From positions 1 through 11,349 of the forward strand of contig CANQLQ010000035.1 in the NCBI GenBank assembly GCA_947624755.1: a stretch of DNA of 11,349 nt, in the 5' to 3' direction. This stretch comes from an uncultured Clostridia bacterium (GTDB lineage: Bacteria; Bacillota; Clostridia; Oscillospirales; Acutalibacteraceae). This document shows, one piece after another, positions 1 through 5,838 of the stretch. Every line of letters begins with the position of its first letter. Position 1 is the first letter of the stretch. The notes under the pieces were generated by a model. That model saw only the letters and a list, made by a program, of their open reading frames with translations. It was not told the DNA's origin and did no database searches. A program made the position numbers and the translations under genes.

Positions 1-120
1 TCTTTTGAAAGAAAAGTTCCAAAAGAAACATTGCTGACGTACGGCTACGCTCAACCGTTTGAATGCGAAGCATTCAAGCCGGGTCGCTTCGCCTATAGAC
101 CGGTTTGTGCTTTACCCCCC
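1..120. repeat. Structured non-coding intergenic sequence with hairpins
   Basis: No credible gene is seen. The first 26 bases form an imperfect palindrome (TCTTTTG at 1-7 against CAAAAGA at 20-26). A perfect 8-bp stem with a GAA loop lies at 59-66/70-77 (TTGAATGC/GCATTCAA). A weaker bulged stem joins CCGG near 79 to CCGG near 100. Such dense short palindromes are typical of intergenic repeats in Ruminococcus-like Clostridia (general impression, not searched). The left edge is cut by the window, so the element may be longer. Confidence 0.45.
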
Positions 121-303
121 TGTGGTAAGTTTGCTTCTTTTTATTTTAGTTGCAATAAAGAGGGAAAATGCGGTCTGTGCCTCAGGATAAGGCCTGTTGT
201 ACAGGTTGGTTCTTTTTTATTGATTTTTAGTTAGTTATTTTTTATCTTAGTCTGTGATAGACTTCTTTTCGCGGGGTTCATTTGACGTTAAATATAAATT
301 TGT
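121..303. other. Intergenic stretch, no gene recognised
   Basis: The sequence is AT-rich with a more GC-rich island around 165-210. That island contains a short inverted repeat (CCTGT...ACAGG, about 195-207) followed after a few bases by a T-run (214-220), which could be a weak plus-strand terminator of something left of the window. The open frames across 31-234 and 254-532 have low-complexity, Phe/Cys/Arg-rich translations that run through the repeats and have no clear ribosome binding site, so they are not called as genes. Confidence 0.35.
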
Positions 304-329
304 CCCGCGTAACTTCTTCGGGCGATGCC
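304..329. repeat. Mosaic repeat module, copy 1
   Basis: CCCGCGTAACT (304-314) is followed after exactly six bases by GGCGATGCC (321-329), the core of a small hairpin, CGGGC-GAT-GCCCG (319-331). The same two blocks with the same six-base spacing occur at 5838-5863. The arrangement therefore recurs as a unit, directly next to other palindromes in both places. Confidence 0.6.
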
Positions 330-332
330 CGT

Positions 333-354
333 GGGCGACCACACGGGGTCGCCC
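333..354 (-). repeat. GGGCGACC/GGTCGCCC palindrome, copy 1
   Basis: An 8-bp perfect stem (GGGCGACC 333-340 with GGTCGCCC 347-354) and a six-base loop. Read on the minus strand it differs from the copy at 2912-2933 by one loop base. It is one of four copies in the window (also about 2912, 3025 and 5594). Palindromes of this type are scattered in intergenic DNA of many Firmicutes; the function is unknown. Confidence 0.75.
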
Positions 355-415
355 CTACGCGTGCAGCGGTGTGAGTATCAAGACTTATATAAATATTCCC
401 TGTTTAACTACCGTG

Positions 416-430
416 GGCGATGCCTGCCGG
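416..430. repeat. 15-bp repeat shared with 5855-5869
   Basis: GGCGATGCCTGCCGG occurs here and identically at 5855-5869. In the second place it forms part of a 6-bp hairpin (GCAGGC-GAT-GCCTGC); here the left arm has diverged. It is a piece of the mosaic hairpin module. Confidence 0.6.
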
Positions 431-450
431 TGTCTAATTTTTAATGATGA

Positions 451-488
451 AAATATAAAAAAGCGCAGCAGCTATAAAACTACCGCGC
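451..488 (-). terminator. Rho-independent terminator of the lipoprotein gene
   Basis: Read on the minus strand, a 9-bp stem (GCGCGGTAG with GCTGCTGCGC, containing two G-T wobbles, 463-488) with a loop of about eight bases is followed directly by TTTTTTATATTT (451-462). It starts about 45 nt after the stop codon at 533-535. This is a textbook intrinsic terminator in position and shape. Confidence 0.85.
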
Positions 489-515
489 CTAAAAGGGTTG
501 TCTTTTTGTATGTGA

Positions 516-531
516 CATCAGTGCTTCCCTA
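516..531. repeat. Lone terminal-repeat remnant of the MITE family
   Basis: The sequence ATCAGTGCTTCC ending at 528 matches the right-hand terminal repeat of the elements at 3529-3752 and 10094-10501 (consensus ATCAGTGATTCC, and exactly the A2 end read in reverse). It is followed by CTA (529-531), the type of trinucleotide that flanks the complete elements. No partner end is visible nearby. It lies one base from the lipoprotein stop codon (533-535). Confidence 0.5.
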
Positions 532-532
532 A

Positions 533-2719
533 TTATTCAACTTTTAAAAATGACCTTGCTTCAACCGTAACTCCGTTAACCTTAACGTCTTTGTTGTTAT
601 AGTTAACATATACATTAGCCGTGCCGCCAAATTCAGTACAGTATACACCTTTTTTAACAAGATAATGATTTGTTATCGGCTTTGAAGAGAGATCTTCAAA
701 TAAACTGCTAAGTCTTTCATAACTGCTTTGAGCCTGATAAGAGAAATTCATATAGTAAAGGTTATCCGTCTCATTTTCTTTAGATTCGCTGTCCTGATAA
801 TAAAATTCATAGCTTAAAATTTCACCGAACTGTGCCGCACGAAGCACCGCCGTTTCGCTGTTTGAGCAAAGGTTTACAGCCTTTCCGCTGTAAGGCACAA
901 TACCGTGAAGAAGAATTTGCAAAAACGGTACTGCGGTAATATAATCCATTGACGAAAGAGACGAGGTATTTGGCAAATTTACAACAAAGTCCGCATATTT
1001 TATGCTGTAAATGTTTCCGGTGTCGACCATAACGCTTTTTCTTGCCGACATTGAATTAATCTGATTTGCCATTATTTCGGACGCTTCCTGACGGTCTATG
1101 GGATCATTTGAAGAATAATCCGCATAAAGATAACGTCCTGCATCAGACAGGCATATTCCGTCTAAAGAGTAATTCTCCAATTTGAAAAGAAGGGCATTTG
1201 TCTGTTCATTAAGCCCCGAAAGGCTCTTAAAGGCGGCCTCGCTTGTGGAAGAAACAACATTTCCTTTAAACCCTGTTATGGTATCTGTTATTTTTTCACC
1301 GTTAATTGAAAGCGCCGATTTTTTAATTTTTGATTTTTCTGTGCAAAGATAACTGATTTCGGGATATACTCTTATATTTTGCAATTTCGTAAAGTTAGAA
1401 AACTGAGTAAAAACGTCTTTGTCTCCAAGCTCCGAAGAAATTTCAGTCTTTTTAGCATCTCTTTGCAAAAGCTTTCCGTCAAACATTCCTCTGTATTTAA
1501 GGGCAATATTGCTGATACCCTTACTTCTGAAGAAAGAAATTATTTCCTGCGCTTCTTCAAAATTTGTAAAGGTCTTTATCTTAGATTTTTCACCGTCCGC
1601 CGAAGCACAGCCGATTAATGAAAGTACAAACGGATATTCTTCACTTGTCTGACTGCTCTGAAGGCTAAGCGTACCGTTTCTTATAAGGGTTTCTCTGCAA
1701 GCCGATGCCATTGCGGCATATGTTGCATTTTCCCCCGAAAGGAATCTGAAGGTCATTTTTATCTGACCTGTATATGCCTTTTGTGAAGCATACACATTAT
1801 CGTCTGAAACTTTCGTCTTTGTTATTTCAAAATACGCCCCTACTCTATTATATGAGCTTTTTTTTAGAGCTTTGGACGCATTTATTTTGCATATTGCGTC
1901 GCCCTTTTCAACAAGAGCAACAAATGCGCTGTCTGCGCTTTTTATTCCATAAGCGGCAACCGTGGCATAAGTTTTTGATTTATTATCGCTTGCAAGGTCC
2001 GCCGCGTAAACGGGAACCGATACGCTTTTAAATTCCTTGGCATTTTTTGACGTATCAATAACTGCGCCGCAGCCGTCAGGAACAAAAATAAAATCTCCGT
2101 CCTGTCCGCTTGTCGATGAGCCGAAATAATCAAGCAGTCTAATACCGCTTATTATAATATTGCGGTCGGAGTCAGCGTTTCTGATTTTTGAGCAGTCAAC
2201 GCTTACCGTCATTGTTCCGTCTGCAACGATATATTTAACCGGAACGGCAAAGCTGATTTTTCTGCTGTTATCAACATAGCTTTCAAATTTATATGTAACA
2301 AGAATTTCGTTACCGTCAATTTCATAAGAGGCAAGACCTTTTTTTACACTGTCGTCCTGTGAATTAAGGGTAATCTTCTTTTTTCCGACAAAAACATCAA
2401 CCGAAAGAACAGCCGGAGTACCATCGGTATATTTTTCGGGAAGGCTGTTCCATTGATACCGTCCGTTTGAATCATAAACGGATACACTGTAATTTTCCTT
2501 GTCAAAATAAAGAACCGTCATATCTGTTCTTGAAATACGGATAAGATCTTCTCTTTTGTTTTTTTCGGTATAAAGGCTTTTTGTTTTATTTTTTTCATTG
2601 ACAGAGCCTTCAATTTTCATTTCTTTAAGATTGAAAGATGCCGTTCCGGAAGAACAAGCCGTCAACGACAAAAGCATTATCACAAGAAACAGACAAAGAA
2701 TCCTTTTGGTCTTTTTCAT
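533..2719 (-). CDS. DUF5696-like secreted lipoprotein with a probable glycosidase-type barrel
   Basis: A 728-residue lipoprotein. The N-terminus is basic (MKKTKR), then a hydrophobic stretch and the lipobox LTAC with lipidated Cys22, so it should be anchored on the outer face of the membrane. Residues about 35-340 look beta-rich and contain FIFVPDGCGAVI (210-221), resembling the (F/Y)IFVPDGSGA signature I associate with DUF5696 proteins. Residues about 360-610 alternate strands and helices like a TIM-barrel (for example GISNIALKYRGMFDG and LDGICLSDAGRYLYADY), and a beta tail closes the protein. DUF5696 proteins are often found near sugar ABC transporters, but none is in this window, so substrate and activity are unknown. 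Start choice: the minus strand has GGAGG (2725-2729) five bases before ATG at 2719; the GTG at 2731 overlaps that ribosome site and is rejected. A strong terminator follows, so it is probably monocistronic. The family assignment is from memory. Confidence 0.7.
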   Translation of the reverse strand: MKKTKRILCLFLVIMLLSLTACSSGTASFNLKEMKIEGSVNEKNKTKSLYTEKNKREDLIRISRTDMTVLYFDKENYSVSVYDSNGRYQWNSLPEKYTDGTPAVLSVDVFVGKKKITLNSQDDSVKKGLASYEIDGNEILVTYKFESYVDNSRKISFAVPVKYIVADGTMTVSVDCSKIRNADSDRNIIISGIRLLDYFGSSTSGQDGDFIFVPDGCGAVIDTSKNAKEFKSVSVPVYAADLASDNKSKTYATVAAYGIKSADSAFVALVEKGDAICKINASKALKKSSYNRVGAYFEITKTKVSDDNVYASQKAYTGQIKMTFRFLSGENATYAAMASACRETLIRNGTLSLQSSQTSEEYPFVLSLIGCASADGEKSKIKTFTNFEEAQEIISFFRSKGISNIALKYRGMFDGKLLQRDAKKTEISSELGDKDVFTQFSNFTKLQNIRVYPEISYLCTEKSKIKKSALSINGEKITDTITGFKGNVVSSTSEAAFKSLSGLNEQTNALLFKLENYSLDGICLSDAGRYLYADYSSNDPIDRQEASEIMANQINSMSARKSVMVDTGNIYSIKYADFVVNLPNTSSLSSMDYITAVPFLQILLHGIVPYSGKAVNLCSNSETAVLRAAQFGEILSYEFYYQDSESKENETDNLYYMNFSYQAQSSYERLSSLFEDLSSKPITNHYLVKKGVYCTEFGGTANVYVNYNNKDVKVNGVTVEARSFLKVE

Positions 2720-2904
2720 ATAATCCTCCACACGATTAAATAGTTGCGTATTGTCCTTTCTTTAAATTTAGAAAATATGTATTTATTTAACCATAGATGC
2801 GTTACAATGTCACTATAGCGTTACAAAAAGATATACTGTAAAGGTTATTATACCATATAACTACTCGCTTTTTATTTCGTTTAAGAAAGCAAAAAAAGGT
2901 TATC
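2720..2904 (-). promoter_or_regulatory. Upstream region of the lipoprotein gene with a candidate operator
   Basis: This spacer should carry the promoter of the lipoprotein gene. On the minus strand TATAAT occurs at about 2849-2854 without a good -35. An alternative is TTTACA near 2838-2843 with CTATAG about 18 bases downstream. An exact direct repeat GCGTTACAA (2799-2807 and 2818-2826, period 19) lies between them and the gene and could bind a regulator. None of these is decisive. Confidence 0.35.
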
Positions 2905-2949
2905 GCAGTAAGGGCGACCCCATGTGGTCGCCCCCTAAACAATTTTTAA
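2905..2949 (+). repeat. 45-bp palindromic repeat unit, copy 2
   Basis: The core GGGCGACC-CCATGT-GGTCGCCC (2912-2933) is a perfect 8-bp stem. The flanks GCAGTA on the left and AACAATTTTTAA on the right are also shared with the unit at 5587-5631; over 45 bases the two differ at four positions. The conserved flanks show that the repeat is longer than the hairpin. Confidence 0.8.
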
Positions 2950-3024
2950 TTTTACGAGATATTCTCATAAGAGTTACAAATGGACAAAAGAATACTCGTT
3001 TGACACAAAAAATCCAATTTTACA

Positions 3025-3046
3025 GGGTGAACACACGAGGTCGCCC
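3025..3046 (-). repeat. Degenerate GGGCGACC/GGTCGCCC palindrome, copy 3
   Basis: Twenty-two bases align with the copy at 333-354 with three substitutions, all in or beside the left arm and loop, so the stem is weakened. It lies about 90 bases from the copy at 2912, in the opposite orientation. It is an older, decayed copy. Confidence 0.55.
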
Positions 3047-3095
3047 CTATGCGATTTGTAAAAAAATTAAATTTGCGACAGCTTCATCTTAAATA

Positions 3096-3467
3096 TTAAA
3101 GCTCTGCAATAACTTCAACTTCACAAAGAACGCCTTTCGGAAGATCTTTGACTGCAACACAGCTTCTTGCCGGCTTGCTTGTGAAGTATGTTCCGTAAAC
3201 TGCGTTGAAAGCCGCAAAGTCATTGATATCAGCAAGGAAACAGGTTGTCTTTACTACCTTTTCAAGGCTTGTTCCGGCAGCTTCGCAAACAGCTTTCAGA
3301 TTTTCGCAAACCTGAGTTGTCTGCTCTTCAATTGTTACCGCTTCAACATTGTTTGTCTTTGGGTCAATTGCTATTTGACCGCTTGTAAAAAGAAGTCCGT
3401 TTGCTTTAACTGCCTGTGAATAAGGACCGATCGCACCCGGTGCGTTAGTTGTTGCTACATATTCCAT
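3096..3467 (-). CDS. ridA: RidA family enamine/imine deaminase
   Basis: A 123-residue protein, the usual RidA/YjgF length, covering the whole domain. Hallmarks visible: IGPYSQAV (13-20), FTSGQIAIDP (27-36), then PARSCVAV with Arg101 and Cys103, and CEVEVIAEL at the C-terminus with Glu116. The Arg and Glu correspond to the residues that position the substrate in characterised RidA proteins. RidA hydrolyses 2-aminoacrylate and 2-aminocrotonate, the reactive intermediates released by PLP dehydratases such as IlvA, to keto acids and ammonia, and acts as a cytoplasmic trimer (family knowledge). It lies downstream of ilvA on the same strand, which fits that job, although a 224-bp repeat element separates them. 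The start is supported by AAAGGAG nine bases upstream of ATG. No clear terminator is visible after it. Confidence 0.95.
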   Translation of the reverse strand: MEYVATTNAPGAIGPYSQAVKANGLLFTSGQIAIDPKTNNVEAVTIEEQTTQVCENLKAVCEAAGTSLEKVVKTTCFLADINDFAAFNAVYGTYFTSKPARSCVAVKDLPKGVLCEVEVIAEL

Positions 3468-3528
3468 AATCTAATACTCCTTTTGCCATATGGCTTAATT
3501 AATATTTAAAGAACCTGAAATTATTTTA
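3468..3528 (-). promoter_or_regulatory. ridA leader with ribosome binding site
   Basis: On the minus strand AAAGGAG precedes the ridA ATG by nine bases. A perfect 10-bp palindrome GCCATATGGC (3485-3494) sits just upstream of the ribosome site. No convincing -35/-10 pair is seen, so ridA may depend on read-through from ilvA. Confidence 0.4.
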
Positions 3529-3752
3529 GGGAAGCGCTGATTAAAGCACGCATGGCGTGCGGCAGTTACGCGGGATAGAAATTATATAAAATTATAATTT
3601 TACACCGCGAAAACACTTTGTTCCAAATTTGAAAGTACCTTTTTATATTCCAAAAATATAAGGTAATACTTTATGTATTAACGAGAATTTTTGGGCAAAA
3701 TGACGGAATAATTTACCGCCAAGCAAGGCAGCTTGTATTAATCAGTGATTCC
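3529..3752. mobile_element. MITE-like element A, copy 1 (A1)
   Basis: A 224-bp non-coding element with terminal inverted repeats: GGAAGCGCTGATTAA on the left and, read in reverse, GGAATCACTGATTAA on the right (13 of 15 match). TTA flanks both sides (3526-3528 and 3753-3755), consistent with a 3-bp target duplication. Inside are three stem-loops also found in A2 and A3: GCACGC-ATG-GCGTGC, a CGCGG...CCGCG stem around an AT-rich arm, and a GGCGG...CCGTC stem (minus strand) near the right end. No open frame is shared between copies. It lies between ilvA and ridA. Confidence 0.8.
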
Positions 3753-3755
3753 TTA

Positions 3756-3785
3756 CGCCTTAAGCGTGATTTAATTAGAGATTCC
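3756..3785. mobile_element. Fragment of element B right end, abutting the ilvA stop
   Basis: Thirty bases matching the right end of the 170-bp element B at 10402-10430: over the last 27 bases, from CCTTA to GATTCC, there are three mismatches. It is placed between the TTA that closes A1 (3753-3755) and TTA 3786-3788. The latter, on the minus strand, is the ilvA stop codon TAA. Only the outer end of B remains. Confidence 0.65.
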
Positions 3786-5006
3786 TTAGTCTGTTACCTC
3801 AAAGCCCTTGTCTATCAGAGCCTTTTTGATTGCAACTATGTGGGCATAGTCCCTTGTTTCCATACCAATACGAAGATAGCAGTCGGTAATGTTCATATCA
3901 AGGTCTGTACTGTCATAGTTGACTGACGTAACGTTACCGCCCATAGATGCGATAATGCTTGAAACCTCTGAAAGCTGACCGGGCTTGTCCGAAAGAGCAA
4001 TTGTAATGTTTGTCGTTCTTCCGCTCATTTTAAGACCTCTTTCAATAACCCTTGAAAGAATAGTCACGTCAATATTACCTCCGGAAACAAGACAGCAGAC
4101 ATTTTTTCCGTCAATGTCCGGAATTTTACCCGCAAGTATAGCGGCAACAGGTACAGCGCCTGCACCCTCGGAAATAAGCTTCTGCTGTTCAAGAAGGGTA
4201 AGAATTGCAAGGGCAATTTCGTCGTCGGAAACGGTGAAAATACCGTCAACATATTTTGACACAAGATCATATGTAAGATTACCCGGAGTTTTAACCTTGA
4301 TACCGTCGGCTATGGTCTGAACATTTGAAAGAGTTTCAATTTTTCCGTTACGGATGGATTGCTCCATACATGCCGCTCCGCTTGCCTGAATACCGTAAAC
4401 CTTACAGCCGGGGTTTATCTGTTTTATTGTATATGCAACGCCGGCAATAAGTCCTCCGCCGCCAATCGGCACAACAACAACGTCTGCGTTCGGGAGCTGA
4501 TTTAAAATTTCAAGACCTATTGTACCCTGACCGGCAATTACATCGGAATCATCAAAGGGGTGAATAAAGCAGTATCCTTTTTCGTCGCGAAGCTCAATTG
4601 CTTTATTGTATGCATCGTCATAAACGCCCTTTACAAGGCAGACGTCAGCGCCATAGCGTTTTGTTGCTTCAACCTTTGAAATCGGTGCGCCGTCGGGCAG
4701 ACAAATAAGACTTTTTATTTTGCACCTTGTTGCGGCAAGGGCAACGCCCTGAGCGTGGTTACCCGCAGAACAGGCAATTACACCGTGTGCCTTTTCCTCA
4801 TCGGAAAGCTGACTTATTTTAAAATATGAGCCTCTGATTTTGAAAGAACCGGTAACCTGAAGATTTTCGGTTTTAAGATAAATATTTGCGCCCGGCCGAA
4901 GGTTCGGTGCATAAATCATATCGGTTTCTCGAATAACTTCCTTGAGCACGCGTGAAGCTTTGTAAACCTTGTCAAGCGTAACTGTGTTTTTTGTTTCGTT
5001 TTCCAT
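3786..5006 (-). CDS. ilvA: Threonine ammonia-lyase (threonine dehydratase) with C-terminal ACT domain
   Basis: A 406-residue PLP enzyme that deaminates threonine to 2-oxobutyrate, the first committed step to isoleucine; serine is a side substrate. The fold-type II core covers about 1-325: the PLP lysine is Lys56 in TGSFKIRGS, the substrate loop is SAGNHAQG (80-87), the phosphate-binding loop is GGGGL (182-186), and LVSGGNID lies near 312. Residues about 330-406 form one ACT-type domain (ITIALSDKPGQLSEVSSII...), as in the roughly 400-residue single-ACT IlvA/TdcB-like enzymes rather than the 510-residue two-ACT E. coli IlvA. This suggests allosteric control, but whether it responds to isoleucine cannot be read from sequence. 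Start: GAGG seven bases before ATG, with a consensus promoter just upstream. The stop codon TAA coincides with the TTA flank of a repeat fragment. ridA follows downstream. Confidence 0.95.
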   Translation of the reverse strand: MENETKNTVTLDKVYKASRVLKEVIRETDMIYAPNLRPGANIYLKTENLQVTGSFKIRGSYFKISQLSDEEKAHGVIACSAGNHAQGVALAATRCKIKSLICLPDGAPISKVEATKRYGADVCLVKGVYDDAYNKAIELRDEKGYCFIHPFDDSDVIAGQGTIGLEILNQLPNADVVVVPIGGGGLIAGVAYTIKQINPGCKVYGIQASGAACMEQSIRNGKIETLSNVQTIADGIKVKTPGNLTYDLVSKYVDGIFTVSDDEIALAILTLLEQQKLISEGAGAVPVAAILAGKIPDIDGKNVCCLVSGGNIDVTILSRVIERGLKMSGRTTNITIALSDKPGQLSEVSSIIASMGGNVTSVNYDSTDLDMNITDCYLRIGMETRDYAHIVAIKKALIDKGFEVTD

Positions 5007-5031
5007 TTTTTCGCCTCATTTCATTCATTAT

Positions 5032-5060
5032 ATTTTAATACTTTAAAGGCTGTTTGTCAA
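5032..5060 (-). promoter_or_regulatory. ilvA promoter
   Basis: On the minus strand a perfect -35 TTGACA (5055-5060) and a -10 TAAAAT (5032-5037) are separated by exactly 17 bases. Transcription would start roughly 20 bases before the ilvA ATG, which leaves no room for a T-box or attenuator. Any control must act at initiation or on the enzyme. Confidence 0.8.
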
Positions 5061-5103
5061 CGAAAAATTATTGTGTTCTTTAAAATAAAAAAAGTAGCTA
5101 AAA

Positions 5104-5143
5104 GATTGCGTAGATTGCCTTATTATCAAAATAAATTTGCCTT
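5104..5143. promoter_or_regulatory. Candidate operator: direct repeats between ilvA and the DtxR-like gene
   Basis: TTGCCTT occurs at 5115-5121 and 5137-5143, 22 bases apart (about two helical turns); GATTGC also repeats at 5104 and 5114. The second copy touches the -35 of the regulator gene. A self-controlling repressor site is possible, but this is inference only. Confidence 0.3.
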
Positions 5144-5170
5144 GAAATATTATTTTATATATGTTATTAT
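5142..5170 (+). promoter_or_regulatory. Promoter of the DtxR-like regulator
   Basis: TTGAAA (5142-5147) and TATTAT (5165-5170) are separated by 17 bases, a good sigma-A type match. The predicted start is about 20-25 bases before the coding region, and AAGGGGTG (5185-5192) gives a ribosome site eight bases before ATG. Confidence 0.75.
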
Positions 5171-5200
5171 TGTAAAAAAACAGGAAGGGGTGAAAATACT

Positions 5201-5569
5201 ATGCATCTTCAGGAATCCGGCGAAATGTACCTTGAAACAATTCTTATTCTTTCAAAAACAAGCGACCGTGTACGTTCAGTTGACGTTGGTGAATATATGG
5301 GTTACTCAAAGCCGAGCGTAAGCCGTGCTATCGGGCTTCTCAAAAACGGCGGCTATGTCAATGTAAGCGGTGATGGCCATCTTTATCTTACGAAAGCAGG
5401 CGCAGAGGTTGCCGAAAAAATTTATGAACGCCACAGAATACTTACCAAAGTCCTCGTAGCTCTTGGCGTTGATGAAGAAACGGCTACAGAAGATGCCTGC
5501 AAAATTGAACATGACATAAGCGACGTTTCGTTTGAAGCGATAAAAAAGCATATAAACAAATTCAGTTAG
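5201..5569 (+). CDS. Short DtxR/MntR-family metal-dependent transcriptional regulator
   Basis: A 122-residue protein with the DtxR plan: an N-terminal winged helix (about 5-65, with YSKPSVSRAIGLLKNGGYV as recognition helix and turn, wing GDGHLYLT) and a helical dimerisation domain (about 66-122). It lacks the C-terminal SH3-like domain, as MntR does. Aligned by eye to DtxR, the site-2 ligands are kept: Met9 (for Met10), Cys100 (Cys102), Glu103 (Glu105) and His104 (His106). His78 matches His79, but DtxR Glu83 and His98 are both replaced by Thr (82 and 96). The Met/Cys pair is more like iron sensors than manganese sensors such as B. subtilis MntR, which has Asp at the first position. Which metal and which genes it controls are unknown; no metal transporter is in the window. 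It is divergent from ilvA, with its own promoter. Confidence 0.88.
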   Translation: MHLQESGEMYLETILILSKTSDRVRSVDVGEYMGYSKPSVSRAIGLLKNGGYVNVSGDGHLYLTKAGAEVAEKIYERHRILTKVLVALGVDEETATEDACKIEHDISDVSFEAIKKHINKFS

Positions 5570-5586
5570 CTGAAAAAGGCGCTGTT

Positions 5587-5631
5587 GCAGTAGGGGCGAC
5601 CCCATGCGGTCGCCCCTAAAACAATTTTTAA
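5587..5631 (+). repeat. 45-bp palindromic repeat unit, copy 4 (possible terminator)
   Basis: An 11-bp perfect stem (TAGGGGCGACC 5591-5601 with GGTCGCCCCTA 5608-5618) and a six-base loop, followed by AAACAATTTTT. It starts 18 nt after the DtxR-like stop codon and could end that transcript, although the T-run is displaced by several bases. Nearly identical to 2905-2949. Element A2 begins directly at its TTTTTAA tail. Confidence 0.75.
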
Positions 5632-5838
5632 GGAAGCACTGATCAATACAAGCTACCCTTCTTGACGGTAAATTGTGCCGTCATTTTGCCCAAAAATTCT
5701 CGTTAATACACAAAGTATTGACTTAGATTCTTGGAACACAAAAAGAAACTTCCAAATTAGTTACAAAGTGTTTTCGCGGTGTAAAATTATATTTTTATAT
5801 AATTTCTATCCCGCGTAAGTGTTGCACGCCATGCGTGC
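5632..5838. mobile_element. MITE-like element A, copy 2 (A2), inverted and truncated
   Basis: The reverse complement of A1/A3. The end at 5632 (GGAAGCACTGATCAATACAAG) is the family right end; the internal TGACGG...CCGTCA stem, the ACACAAAGTATTGA block, the CGCGG...CCGCG stem and GCACGC-CAT-GCGTGC (5824-5838) follow in the expected order. The outer terminal repeat at the far end is missing: instead of TTTAATCAGCGCTTCC the sequence runs into the CCCGCGTAACT module. It therefore looks fused to another repeat and incapable of moving. It lies in the spacer between two convergent genes. Confidence 0.75.

Noticed and set aside
165..220. Possible small RNA (6S-, SRP- or tmRNA-like) in the GC-richer island
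   Set aside because: I could not find the conserved core of any of these RNAs; only one short weak stem is visible.
31..234. Plus-strand open frame of 67 codons
   Set aside because: No ribosome site, runs through a perfect hairpin repeat, biased Phe/Cys/Arg composition, and resembles no family I recognise.
254..532. Plus-strand open frame of 92 codons
   Set aside because: Its translation is built from the palindromic repeats (RGRPYAC comes from the GGTCGCCCCTACG palindrome) and the antisense terminator; no start signal.
533..2719. Lipoprotein as an ABC transporter substrate-binding protein
   Set aside because: Too long at 728 residues, no binding-protein signature after the lipobox, no transporter genes adjacent, and the VPDGCGA region fits DUF5696 better.
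2720..2731. GTG start giving four extra residues on the lipoprotein
   Set aside because: The GTG overlaps the GGAGG ribosome site, which is correctly placed for the ATG at 2719 that directly begins the signal peptide.
3985..4320. Plus-strand open frame of 111 codons inside ilvA
   Set aside because: It is an antisense shadow of a fully conserved ilvA coding region.
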